Origin: JBBRNH01 sp038230415
GTDB taxonomy: Bacteria > Bacteroidota > Bacteroidia > Cytophagales > Spirosomataceae
Length of the DNA: 58,579 nucleotides
NCBI GenBank assembly: GCA_038230415.1
Contig: JBBRNH010000027.1
Location: 1-58,579 of the forward strand
Direction of reading: 5' to 3'
In this document: piece after piece, positions 15,506-23,589 of the stretch
How the letters are laid out: the number at the start of each line of letters is the position of its first letter
Numbering within the stretch: position 1 is the stretch's first letter
Notes under the pieces: generated by a model
Told to the model about the DNA's origin: nothing
The model's database searches: none
The model's input: the letters and a program-made list of their open reading frames with translations, nothing else
Translations under genes and position numbers: made by a program

Positions 15506-17914
15506 CTAAAAACTCCCCCGCACCGTCAGCATCAGATTCCGGCCCGGCGCGCTGATGCCCGACGCAAACACGCGGTAGTTTCGATCCAGCAGATTCTCGA
15601 CCGCAGCCTGGAATTGCAGGTTTCGGTTGGCCTGATAACTGGCCCGCAGGTTAATCGTTTGCCAGGCGGGTGTGCCGGTGGGTGTGGCATAAATCGCGTT
15701 GTCTTCGCCCACTAAATTATAATCGCTCAGGCGTTTCCAGCCGTTGAACAACACGCTGGCTTCGGCCCGGAAGCGATTGAGGTTCAGGCGAAAACCACCC
15801 TTGCCATACACCGGCGGAATGTGGTCGAGGGGATACGCGGTTGTGTCGGTCAGGATGCGGCCCCGCGTGTAGCTCACCGTGCCGAACAACGTCAGCAACG
15901 GTAGTATATCAACCGAAAGCTGGGCATTCAGGCCGTAAAGCCGGGCCTGTTGTGCGTTAATCTGCGTGATGATCCGGCTTGTTTTACCGTTGTATTCGAC
16001 CTGGTTTTGGCCGTTCAGGGTGCCGGGCCGGGTTGTCAGCGCGTTATTGTAAATCGTGTAAAACCCCTCGGCTTCGAGCGAAACCCGGTCGGCAAACTGC
16101 TTGCGAATGCCCGCATCAGCCGTGTAAGTACGTTCTGGCTTCAGGTTGGGGTTGGGTACAATCAGCGTCCCGGCCACCGACTCGAACACCTTCGTCAGGT
16201 CGTCCACGTTCGGCACCCGGTAGCCCGATGCCACCGAAGCCGCCAGCCGCCAATCGTGGGGCAACCGCGTTACCCAGCCCACACTCCCCGTCAACGCGCC
16301 CGATTGCTGGGTGATGTCGTTGAACGGAAACGGGAAAAATGTTTTGTCGTTGAACCGGGCATACAGCCGGTTGTAGGCATACCGGCCCCCGTAGCTCAGC
16401 GTCGAACGCGGGCCGACCTCGACCGTTCCCGACACGTAACCGGCTACGGATTGGGTGTTGGCCCCGCCGTCGGGGTAGCGCGTATCCAATGGCGTAATCA
16501 GGCGGGTCTGCACGTTCTCGCGGTAGGCCGTTGACCGAACGGTGTTGTAAGCAACCTCCGCGCCGTAGCGCAGGGTATGGTTTGTGGCTACCTGCTTTCG
16601 CAAATCCGCGTTCAGCGTCCAGACCCCAACCTTTTCGATGCGGTGTTGCAGACCATAATTCCCGAACCGGCGGTTATGGCGGCTTTCTTCGATGGCCTGA
16701 TAAGCCACCGTCAGTTTCAGCTCGTCGGCGATGCCGGTTAGTTGTTGGGTCAAACCATACGCGGTCAGGAGCCGTTTTTGCGGGCCGTAGTACCATTGGG
16801 CCTGTAGCGGAGTTCCTTTGCTGTCGGTTTCGCTCAGGCGGTCGTAGCGCGGCACATCGCTACTGGTCGAAAGCTGAACGTTCAGCAGGTGCTGCGTCCG
16901 GTCGTTGGGCCGAAACAGCACTTTTTGCAGCACGTCGAGTTGTTTGTAGCCCGTTGGCAGTTGTACGGTTGGGTCGGGATTGGTGAGCAGCACGTCGGTT
17001 TTATTCTCGAAAGCGGCATAAACGGGCCGCAACCCCAACGATCCGATTTCGGCGTTGCGCTGGTTTCCCTGTTTCAAATCGCCAAAACTGGCTCCGGTCA
17101 GGCTGGTGGTAAACGCCCACTTTCGGAAGCCGAGGTTCCAGTCGGCGTGGGCGGTTCGCTCGTTCATCGCACTGCCATACCGCACAAAGCCATTGCCGGT
17201 AAACGCGCTCGACTTTGGGCCACTCAGTTTGGGGGCCAGCGTCTGCACGTAGATCACCCCGCCGAGGGCATCGCTGCCATACATGGTCGAACCCGGCCCC
17301 AGGGCGATTTCTATCCGGTCGAGGGCGGCATTGTCAATGGTAAGGATATTTTGCAGATGCCCACCCCGAAAAATGGCGTTGTTCATCCGCACGCCATCCA
17401 CCACGAGCAGCACTTTGTTGGCCTCGAAGCCGCGCAGAATCGGGCTACCGCCACCCAACTGGCTTTTCTGCACCAGCACCTGCCCGCTTTGTTGCAGGAC
17501 TTCGGCCATCGTCGGCTGGTTCAGAAACCGCAGTTCATTGCGTGAGAACACCCGAATCGGTTGCGCCACGTGCGACAGGGGTTCGGCGGTACGACTGGCC
17601 GACACCACGATTTCATTCAGGTCTAACTGCTTCTCTGTCAGCAAAACCACGAAATTCATGGCCCGTAGTTGGGCAACGGTGTAGGTAGCGGAATGATAGC
17701 CCAATCGTCGAAATTGTACGCGTGCCGTCTCGGCAAAACCCGTGATGTCAACGTTGCCAACCTGATTGGTATAATCAGGTTCGCCCAAAACAGAAGCTGT
17801 ACTGGTCTCAACATTACCAATGGGTTGCAGTGTGCTTTTGTCACGAACGGAGACCGATTGGGCCGCTACAAACATCGGTAACAGACTAAAAAGCAAGAGA
17901 AAAAAATGGTTCAT
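15506..17914 (-). CDS. TonB-dependent receptor, haemoglobin/haem (HmuR-like) type
   Basis: 802 residues from the ATG at 17914; the frame extends 9 codons upstream, but the signal peptide MNHFFLLLFSLLPMFVAAQ begins here. Residues about 20-90 are a carboxypeptidase-regulatory-like domain, and about 95-240 the plug (LNEIVVSASRTAEPLSHVAQ, GGGSPILRGFEANKVLLVVD, YGSDALGGVIYVQT). The remainder is the beta-barrel, ending in the outer-membrane signature ...LTVRGSF with a terminal Phe. The plug wording is that of haemoglobin/transferrin/lactoferrin receptors, so the ligand may be haem or an iron complex. It lies 68 bases after the acetylxylan esterase gene and 48 bases before the VPS10-like gene on the same strand. 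Confidence 0.88.
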   Translation of the reverse strand: MNHFFLLLFSLLPMFVAAQSVSVRDKSTLQPIGNVETSTASVLGEPDYTNQVGNVDITGFAETARVQFRRLGYHSATYTVAQLRAMNFVVLLTEKQLDLNEIVVSASRTAEPLSHVAQPIRVFSRNELRFLNQPTMAEVLQQSGQVLVQKSQLGGGSPILRGFEANKVLLVVDGVRMNNAIFRGGHLQNILTIDNAALDRIEIALGPGSTMYGSDALGGVIYVQTLAPKLSGPKSSAFTGNGFVRYGSAMNERTAHADWNLGFRKWAFTTSLTGASFGDLKQGNQRNAEIGSLGLRPVYAAFENKTDVLLTNPDPTVQLPTGYKQLDVLQKVLFRPNDRTQHLLNVQLSTSSDVPRYDRLSETDSKGTPLQAQWYYGPQKRLLTAYGLTQQLTGIADELKLTVAYQAIEESRHNRRFGNYGLQHRIEKVGVWTLNADLRKQVATNHTLRYGAEVAYNTVRSTAYRENVQTRLITPLDTRYPDGGANTQSVAGYVSGTVEVGPRSTLSYGGRYAYNRLYARFNDKTFFPFPFNDITQQSGALTGSVGWVTRLPHDWRLAASVASGYRVPNVDDLTKVFESVAGTLIVPNPNLKPERTYTADAGIRKQFADRVSLEAEGFYTIYNNALTTRPGTLNGQNQVEYNGKTSRIITQINAQQARLYGLNAQLSVDILPLLTLFGTVSYTRGRILTDTTAYPLDHIPPVYGKGGFRLNLNRFRAEASVLFNGWKRLSDYNLVGEDNAIYATPTGTPAWQTINLRASYQANRNLQFQAAVENLLDRNYRVFASGISAPGRNLMLTVRGSF

Positions 17915-17982
17915 GCGTGACAGGCGAGGTTGAGCATACAAAACTGTAAGTTATCATTAAATCTTTTTAGGTTTATTATCTC

Positions 17983-19281
17983 CTATTTCTTCAACTGCGC
18001 CAACAGCCAAACGGTCATGCGTTCACTCTCTTCGGGATACGTCCAGTGGCCCGAATCCTGAAACAGTTCGAGCGTTTTGGGAGCCGTAATGACGTTATAG
18101 GCCGAGTACATAGACGTTGGCGGGCAGGTTTCGTCGTTGAAACCCCAGGTGTAGCGGCCCGGCACGTTCAGCAATCGCGCAAAATTCACCACGTCGTAAT
18201 AGCCAACGGTTTTGATTTTATCGGCCTTGTTGGTCCAGTCGGTGTTAGACCCGGTAAACATATGCGGCCAGCCCCCGGCCCGGCCATTGAGGTAGCCCGT
18301 TACATCGCTCAGAGCCGGATAATAAGCACCGAGCCATTTGATGCGTGCGTCGAGACCTGCCGTAACGATACTCAATGCCCCGCCCTGCGAACCGCCCGTT
18401 ACGGCCATCCGGCTCGCGTCAACCTGGGGCAAACCCGCCAGAAAATCCACCGCCCGGATACAGCCTAAATACACCCGTTTGTAATAGTAACGGTCGCGGT
18501 CGTCGAGGTTAAAAAACTGATAATTCTGGAAAGCCCCGGCTGCCAGCGACGTGTAAACCGATGGGTCCATGTTGACCGGAATGCCGTGAATGCCAATCTG
18601 AAACGTAACCACGCCCTGCTCGGCATTGGCAACGTCGCCGTAGTAAGGCCGCGTTCCGGCTCCCGGCACCTGCAACAGGGCCGGAAATTTACCCTCGCCC
18701 TTTGGCACGCACAGAATGCCGTAGAGCCGCGCCTGTCCGCTTTGCAGGTTTGCCTGTCCCCAGTTTTGCAGATTCACGTGATAGACATTCACTTTCTCGG
18801 TGCAGCGTTCGGGCAGCAGCGTCAGGCGGGCATCGAGGGGGATTTTAGCTAAGTCGGCCTTGGCTCCGTCCCAAAACGCCTGAAAATCAGCCGGATTGGT
18901 AACCGTTGGTTTGATGTCGGCAGGATTGAAACCCGCCGTGCCAAGCCCGCGATATTCTTTGCCATCAATCTGGGCGGTGGCAATGCAGCGCAAAAAGCCA
19001 GGCGTGTTCATGGTGCCACCCGCAACGATCACCGCGCTATTGGCAATAACAACCGTTTCTGACTTGGTGGCAGTCATCATTTCGGGGCCAATCTTGTAAG
19101 TCAGGGTGGCTCCCGAAACAGGGTTGCCGTGTTTTAGGACGCTGATGGTGAAGCGGACGGGTTCGCCGGTCTTGTAGGTCCAGTCGGCGTGGTCGGGCGC
19201 AACCACGATTCTAACGAGCCGTTCGGCGGGCTGGGCCAGCAGACTGACGGGCAAGAGCAGGAAGAGCAGTAGTTTTTTCAA
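17983..19281 (-). CDS. Secreted acetylxylan esterase/cephalosporin-C deacetylase family (AXE1)
   Basis: 432 residues with a signal peptide (MKKLLLFLLLPVSLLAQ). Residues about 20-130 are an N-terminal beta domain. The C-terminal two thirds are the AXE1 alpha/beta-hydrolase: nucleophile S298 in GGSQGG, acid D383 in FNDETCPP, and H412 in DSGHWTYPEE. The enzyme should remove acetyl groups from xylo-oligosaccharides or other small acetyl esters outside the cytoplasm. It is first in a probable three-gene minus-strand unit with the TonB receptor and VPS10-like gene. Substrate uncertain. Confidence 0.88.
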   Translation of the reverse strand: MKKLLLFLLLPVSLLAQPAERLVRIVVAPDHADWTYKTGEPVRFTISVLKHGNPVSGATLTYKIGPEMMTATKSETVVIANSAVIVAGGTMNTPGFLRCIATAQIDGKEYRGLGTAGFNPADIKPTVTNPADFQAFWDGAKADLAKIPLDARLTLLPERCTEKVNVYHVNLQNWGQANLQSGQARLYGILCVPKGEGKFPALLQVPGAGTRPYYGDVANAEQGVVTFQIGIHGIPVNMDPSVYTSLAAGAFQNYQFFNLDDRDRYYYKRVYLGCIRAVDFLAGLPQVDASRMAVTGGSQGGALSIVTAGLDARIKWLGAYYPALSDVTGYLNGRAGGWPHMFTGSNTDWTNKADKIKTVGYYDVVNFARLLNVPGRYTWGFNDETCPPTSMYSAYNVITAPKTLELFQDSGHWTYPEESERMTVWLLAQLKK

Positions 19282-19423
19282 GGGAATGACAGGGTTTCAG
19301 GGTTACGAAATGATTAACTCATTAACACTCATCGGGATACCAACTCGCCAGCCCCGCCCACCAACATAGCATCAACTTCGCCCGTTTCGGCATTGATGCT
19401 GACTGTTTTCCATTTTTTTCACC
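19282..19423. other. Gene debris downstream of a duplicated hydrolase tail
   Basis: Part of a 381-base stretch (19282-19662) with no intact gene. On the minus strand 19411-19337 reads as a short open tail containing KTVSINAETGEVDAMLVGG and then a stop, which looks like the C-terminus of a lost secreted enzyme. It has no start codon or RBS of its own. Low confidence in its origin. Confidence 0.35.
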
Positions 19424-19591
19424 TCACCGCCCCATCACCGGCAGCACCACATAACTCGCCTGCGGGCCGCTGACATACACCCGGTGTTCAGCCTTGATAA
19501 AATCGCTGTCGGCGGCTTCAAAAATGTTCGGCACAAAGCGTTGCGGGTTCAGGTCAATCACCGGAAACCACGTGCTTTGCACCTGCACCAT
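19424..19591 (-). pseudogene. Duplicated C-terminal fragment of the CocE-like hydrolase
   Basis: A 55-codon frame, MVQVQSTWFPVIDL to VVLPVMGR, that is nearly identical in DNA and protein to the last 53 residues of the CocE/NonD hydrolase encoded at 24895-26751. Identity starts abruptly at 19591 and ends at the stop codon. Upstream in the same frame there is unrelated sequence (ITFETFDEREAQICAFG). It is a broken copy lying 5.3 kb from the parent, same orientation. Confidence 0.85.
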
Positions 19592-19662
19592 GCCGAAAGC
19601 ACAGATTTGAGCCTCACGCTCATCGAAGGTCTCAAACGTGATCTGGAGAATTAATCCTGCTC

Positions 19663-21036
19663 CTATTTCTTCAATACCTGCTTCACCAACCGTTTCAACT
19701 CATCAATGTCGGCTTGCTGTTGCTGATTGGCTTTCTCCAACTGAATGCTGTATAGTGTCAGTTCTTCGATTTTCTCCAGGAGCGTAGCGTTGAGTTTGGC
19801 GATGTCCACACCCTCCCGAACGACTTCGGCTGCCGACGGAACGCCCGGCAAATGCCCATGCTGTCTCACAAATGCTGCTACCGATGCCAACGGACGAAGT
19901 TGGTAGGCTGGCGCAAATACCTTGTCGGCCCATTGGTTGGGGTCTTGAATGTTCAGGCGGTAGTGGGCCAGAACGGTTTCGCCCTGCCCGTCAACGGTCA
20001 GAAACTGATCGGTGCTGCCGTTGCGGAGGTTGGGGTTGCTGAGGTGGCTGAATTTGATGGTTCCCCGGTTGCGGAGGTTGATAATGCCACGGACATCCAG
20101 CGGAAACTGCGGTGAATCCGTGCCGATACCCACGTTCAGGCTGGTGTTGGTGGGGTCGCCCAGCACAATGGCGTTGCTGACGGCAACGCGGGCATTGGCA
20201 CCGAGAGCAACTGAATTGGTGACACTGAGGTTACTCATGTCAGCTTGAAAGCCAATCATCGTGTTATTATCACTTGATTGATTGTTCGCCCCTGCCTTGA
20301 ATCCTAAAAAAGTATTTTGGGAGCCAGCGATATTGGACTGCCCAGCCAAATAACCAACAAATGAATTAAGATTGCCCGTGTTCCAACGCCCTGCACTTGA
20401 GCCAATGAAAGCGTTACCGGAGCCTATTTCATTGAGAACACCAGCAGAAGCCCCTAAAAATACATTGTCACGGCCTGTTTTATTAAATTGACCTGCACTG
20501 CGGCCTGTAAATGTGTTGCTATACCCCTCGGTATTGGACGAGCCGGCACCGGAGCCTATGAAAGCATTATCGGCTCCAATCGTATTTGAATAACCCGCTG
20601 AACGGCCTACAAACACGTTAGCAGAGCCGGTTGTATTAGCCAACCCTGCTTCACGACCAAAAAAGGCATTGCCGTCACCAGTCTTGTTGGAGTAACCGGC
20701 AGAACTGCCAAAAAAGGCGTTATGGTTTCCCGTCGTATTTGAATACCCTGAATAACTTCCCAAGAATGCATTGTTGGTAGCCGTTGTATTAGATGCTCCG
20801 GTGAATGTTCCTACAAACGTGTTTTCATAGCCTGTTGTGTTTTCAACCGCTGCGTTAGAACCCAAAAAGGTATTATTCGCTCCTGTGTTCAGTTGTCCGG
20901 TGCCATATCCCAGAAACGTGTTGTATGTCCCCGTTGTGTGCATGACCCTTGCGCCGTTGAAGTTTATCTGCTGGGCCACCAGACGCGCCGAGACCGAAAC
21001 GAGCAAAAGAATAGTGATTAGTAGTGTTTTCTGCAT
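19663..21036 (-). CDS. Secreted protein with 17-residue repeats and coiled-coil C-terminus
   Basis: 457 residues. Residues 1-22 are a signal peptide. Residues 39-273 are about 14 copies of a 16-17-residue unit of the form N-[TAV]-F-[LIVF]-G-x-x-A-G-x-x-N-x-x-G-x-x, which resembles the head repeats of trimeric YadA-type adhesins. Then follows VGIGTDSPQFPLDVRG and a C-terminal segment common in Bacteroidota surface proteins (VRQHGHLPGVPSAAEV, then LNATLLEKIEELTLY). The end is a coiled coil (QQQQADIDELKRLVKQVLKK). Probably a surface-exposed fibrous or adhesive protein. The start lies 2 bases after the stop of the subtilase gene, so translation is probably coupled. Confidence 0.8.
   Translation of the reverse strand: MQKTLLITILLLVSVSARLVAQQINFNGARVMHTTGTYNTFLGYGTGQLNTGANNTFLGSNAAVENTTGYENTFVGTFTGASNTTATNNAFLGSYSGYSNTTGNHNAFFGSSAGYSNKTGDGNAFFGREAGLANTTGSANVFVGRSAGYSNTIGADNAFIGSGAGSSNTEGYSNTFTGRSAGQFNKTGRDNVFLGASAGVLNEIGSGNAFIGSSAGRWNTGNLNSFVGYLAGQSNIAGSQNTFLGFKAGANNQSSDNNTMIGFQADMSNLSVTNSVALGANARVAVSNAIVLGDPTNTSLNVGIGTDSPQFPLDVRGIINLRNRGTIKFSHLSNPNLRNGSTDQFLTVDGQGETVLAHYRLNIQDPNQWADKVFAPAYQLRPLASVAAFVRQHGHLPGVPSAAEVVREGVDIAKLNATLLEKIEELTLYSIQLEKANQQQQADIDELKRLVKQVLKK
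20218..20922 (-). repeat. 51-base coding tandem repeat (17-residue units)
   Basis: About 14 degenerate units coding NxFxGxxAGxxNxxGxx. Most are exactly 17 codons; three are 16. Adjacent units differ in many third positions, so this is an old protein-level repeat rather than a recent DNA expansion. Confidence 0.85.
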
Positions 21037-21038
21037 AG

Positions 21039-22490
21039 TCAGTTGTTTTTAATATTGATGGTTGAATTGGTGGTTGATAAATCGAGTACGCCGTTGATGT
21101 TCAGTGTATTTTTTACCTGGTAAGTTGCAGCCGGAACCGTGATTGTATGCCCTGATTGTACAGTTGGGTTGGTGTATTCAGAGGGAACCTGATATGTCCA
21201 GTTTGCAGACGAAGTCCACGAACCATTGGCCGTTGAATAAACAGTTTCAGACCATTTAACAGCTTTGTAAGCATTTATTCGCCCCGCGCCTAATGAGCCG
21301 ATGTAGAATGGATTTTGGGAGTTAATGTTATCAGCAGTTGCCTTTAATCCGGCTTCTACTTGTCCAGCCGTCATGGTTGGATTTACCGAAAGCATGAGAC
21401 CTGCTAAACTTGCTACCAAAGGTGAGGCCATTGAAGTACCGTCATAGATAGCATAACTGTTGAATGGCACGGTACTTTTGATGGAAGAACCGGGAGCGGA
21501 TATGTCAACCCAAGAGCCGAAATTTGAGAAGGAACTACGGGTGTCGCTACTTGTGGTACTTGCCACACTAATCACATTTTCATAAGCAGCTGGATAATGT
21601 TTAGTGCTTGTATTACTATTTCCAGCAGCCGCGATCAGTACACATCCTTTGTTAACTGCGTAATTGATTACTTCTTGACCAGAATTACTATAACCGGGAC
21701 CTCCCCATGACATATTGATTATTCTGGCTCCGTTATCAGCCGCCCACATAATACCTGGATATCCGTGAGTTATGAGAATGCGGCCTTCTGAGTCTGACGT
21801 TCCGTCTGCCGCCTTTATTGGCATAATTTTTATGTTAAACCCTAATGAAGATATACCAATACCATTGTCCGTCCGAGCGGACACAATACCTGCTACGTGA
21901 GTCCCGTGCGAATAGGCAGTATTTGGTGGATTTGGGTTGTTGTCATTACTGGCGACATCATATCCTACTTGTCCAATGTTTGCACTTAAGTCAACATGAT
22001 TCGTTTGTACAGCATCATCAACAACAGCTACTAAAATGGACGGATCACCTCGCGTCACATCCCAAGCCTGAACGGCGTTGATAATATCGAGACTGTACTG
22101 GTTGAGAGACGAGTAATCGTTAGGCTCGTAGAATGTACGATCAACGGGTATCCGCTCTGCATACTCCACGTTTGGGTCTTGATTCAGTTTTTTCAGGATT
22201 TCCTGTATGTTCTCCGATTGCAGCAATTCAATTTTGTAAATACGCCCTAACCTCTGCGAATTGGGAGTGAAAAAGGGTTTTTCGGCCTTTGTAATGGCTT
22301 TGTTGCCCAACAGAGCCTGAATAAACGGCAACTCACCTGCCTTATTCACCGATGTCCCGCTGCCAGCACCGGGGATGATAACGGCATCTTTGAATTTTAC
22401 ATAAACTTTTCCCTGAACGTAGTTCGAGTCTACGGTTTGTGCCAATCCCAGAACAGGTATTAGCAAGAGATAAATAAGGAGCAGCCGCAT
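21039..22490 (-). CDS. Secreted S8 (subtilisin-like) serine peptidase
   Basis: 483 residues. Residues 1-17 are a signal peptide and about 20-125 a propeptide (inhibitor-I9-like, with KLNQDPNVEYAERIPVD before the catalytic domain). The catalytic triad is D158 (ILVAVVDD), H195 (YSHGTHVAGI) and S353 (YDGTSMASPL); N291 in AAAGNSN is the oxyanion residue. Residues about 415-483 are a small beta domain (GSWTSSANWTY, then VQSGHTITV) also seen at the end of the 907-residue protein at 27619. It ends without a recognisable type IX sorting tail. First gene of a two-gene unit with the repeat protein, which could be its substrate or partner. Confidence 0.92.
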   Translation of the reverse strand: MRLLLIYLLLIPVLGLAQTVDSNYVQGKVYVKFKDAVIIPGAGSGTSVNKAGELPFIQALLGNKAITKAEKPFFTPNSQRLGRIYKIELLQSENIQEILKKLNQDPNVEYAERIPVDRTFYEPNDYSSLNQYSLDIINAVQAWDVTRGDPSILVAVVDDAVQTNHVDLSANIGQVGYDVASNDNNPNPPNTAYSHGTHVAGIVSARTDNGIGISSLGFNIKIMPIKAADGTSDSEGRILITHGYPGIMWAADNGARIINMSWGGPGYSNSGQEVINYAVNKGCVLIAAAGNSNTSTKHYPAAYENVISVASTTSSDTRSSFSNFGSWVDISAPGSSIKSTVPFNSYAIYDGTSMASPLVASLAGLMLSVNPTMTAGQVEAGLKATADNINSQNPFYIGSLGAGRINAYKAVKWSETVYSTANGSWTSSANWTYQVPSEYTNPTVQSGHTITVPAATYQVKNTLNINGVLDLSTTNSTINIKNN

Positions 22491-22496
22491 GGTAGG

Positions 22497-22511
22497 GGAT
22501 TTGATAAATCC
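22497..22511. promoter_or_regulatory. Small palindrome before the subtilase start (possible operator)
   Basis: GGATTT-gat-AAATCC lies 6 bases upstream of the subtilase ATG, in the 127-base gap shared with the divergent XRE regulator. It could be an operator or a hairpin over the ribosome-binding site. Only symmetry and position support it. Confidence 0.3.
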
Positions 22512-22617
22512 TATATGTTATAGAAGTTGCAAAAATGCTGCGCTAAAATTTGGTAGCCTACTCACTTTTTCGGTGTTTTACCCTACTTTCTTGTAAACCA
22601 CGCCACGCCTATCACCC

Positions 22618-22998
22618 ATGACAACGGGCCAAAAGATTAAGTACCTTCGCAAAATCAAAGGACTCACGCAGGACGACATGGCCGATGCGCTCAATATGTC
22701 GCAACAAGCCTACAGCCGCATCGAAAACGACCAAACTCAACCCAGTCACGAGCAGATGAAGAAGATAACCGAGACGTTGGGAATGTCGCTCGAAAACTTT
22801 GATAAGTGGGACGGCAAATTGGTGTTCAACAACTTCGGGAATCCTTCCAACGGTCAAATCAATCATTTTAAAGCCCTCTCCGAAGACGAACGCGGGCTGT
22901 ATCAGCAGCTCTTAGATCAGAAAGACGCTGAGATTGCTCAACTTAAAGAGGAAATTGCCTATCTCAAAACCGTGATTGACCGGGTGTTGAAGCAATGA
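22618..22998 (+). CDS. XRE-family helix-turn-helix regulator
   Basis: 126 residues. Residues 4-62 form a Cro/CI-type HTH (GQKIKYLRKIKGLTQDDMAD, then MSQQAYSRIENDQTQP). After a linker, residues about 92-126 are a coiled coil (DQKDAEIAQLKEEIAYLKTV), a common dimerisation arrangement in Bacteroidota XRE proteins. It is divergent from the subtilase/repeat-protein pair with 127 bases between starts, so local control of that pair or itself is plausible but unproven. A rho-independent terminator follows at once. Confidence 0.9.
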   Translation: MTTGQKIKYLRKIKGLTQDDMADALNMSQQAYSRIENDQTQPSHEQMKKITETLGMSLENFDKWDGKLVFNNFGNPSNGQINHFKALSEDERGLYQQLLDQKDAEIAQLKEEIAYLKTVIDRVLKQ

Positions 22999-23007
22999 TG
23001 ATTACCA

Positions 23008-23037
23008 AAAAAGCCCGGCAATAAGTCCGGGCTTTTT
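23008..23037 (+). terminator. Terminator of the XRE regulator gene
   Basis: AAAAAGCCCGG and CCGGGCTTTTT arms around an 8-base loop, 10 bases after the stop codon, with a T-run in the 3' arm. Confidence 0.88.
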
Positions 23038-23040
23038 GAT

Positions 23041-23048
23041 TAGTTTTG
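23041..23048 (+). promoter_or_regulatory. Bacteroidota -7 promoter box (TAGTTTTG)
   Basis: Exact TAnnTTTG match just after the preceding terminator and 17 bases before GTG 23066. It rules out the TTG at 23036 as the start of the Uma2 gene. Confidence 0.5.
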
Positions 23049-23065
23049 GCAAACCCTGTTGTGCT

Positions 23066-23533
23066 GTGGAAACGAACCTGTTGGACTATATCGAAGCATC
23101 TGAATCGGAAGGTACTATGTCTTTAAATCACTCCCGAATCATCAACCGCATTGGCGTTTCCCTTGCCCGATACGATGATCAATACGATGTTTTCCCAGAG
23201 TTGGAACTTGAACTAACCACTGGCAAGTGCAAACCCGATGTTTCGGTTTATGAGAATCTGCCCTCAGATTGGTACAACGACATTATTTTTTACACCCAGC
23301 CGCCGATTATCGCTGTCGAGATACTCTCACCGAAACAAGCCTTTACTGACCTGACCAACAAGGCTTTTCAGCAGTATTTTCCGGCGGGTGTTCAAGTCGT
23401 TTGGCTCATTATTCCCACCACCCGTATCGTTCAGGCACTTTTGCCCGATGGTTCTGTAGAGACCTGGTCAAATGGTATCATGCGCGACCCGATTACAAGC
23501 ATGGAAATTGATTTAGGGTATCTGTTTCGGTGA
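23066..23533 (+). CDS. Uma2-family (DUF820) PD-(D/E)XK protein
   Basis: 155 residues from GTG 23066; ATG 23117 is an alternative, 17 codons later. The Uma2 restriction-endonuclease-like core is visible: CKPDVSVYENLP (D), then IIAVEILSPKQAF (E...K), and the family tail QAYFPAG-like FQQYFPAGVQVVWLIIPTTR. The biological role of this abundant family is unclear; members are often scattered singletons in Bacteroidota and Cyanobacteria. It sits alone between two terminators with its own promoter box. Confidence 0.82.
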   Translation: METNLLDYIEASESEGTMSLNHSRIINRIGVSLARYDDQYDVFPELELELTTGKCKPDVSVYENLPSDWYNDIIFYTQPPIIAVEILSPKQAFTDLTNKAFQQYFPAGVQVVWLIIPTTRIVQALLPDGSVETWSNGIMRDPITSMEIDLGYLFR

Positions 23534-23558
23534 TTGATGACCTCTTGCTGATTTTTCT

Positions 23559-23589
23559 CCCCCGGCCATGAACCGGGGGTTTGTTTTTT
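23559..23589 (+). terminator. Terminator of the Uma2 gene
   Basis: CCCCCGG/CCGGGGG stem with a 7-base loop followed by TTTGTTTTTT. It ends against the stop codon of the converging M20 peptidase gene. Confidence 0.88.

Noticed and set aside
15950..16534. 194-codon open frame opposite the TonB receptor
   Set aside because: Antisense shadow of a well-supported beta-barrel gene.
22618..23533. XRE regulator plus Uma2 as a restriction or toxin pair
   Set aside because: A strong terminator and a separate promoter box lie between them, so they are independent genes.
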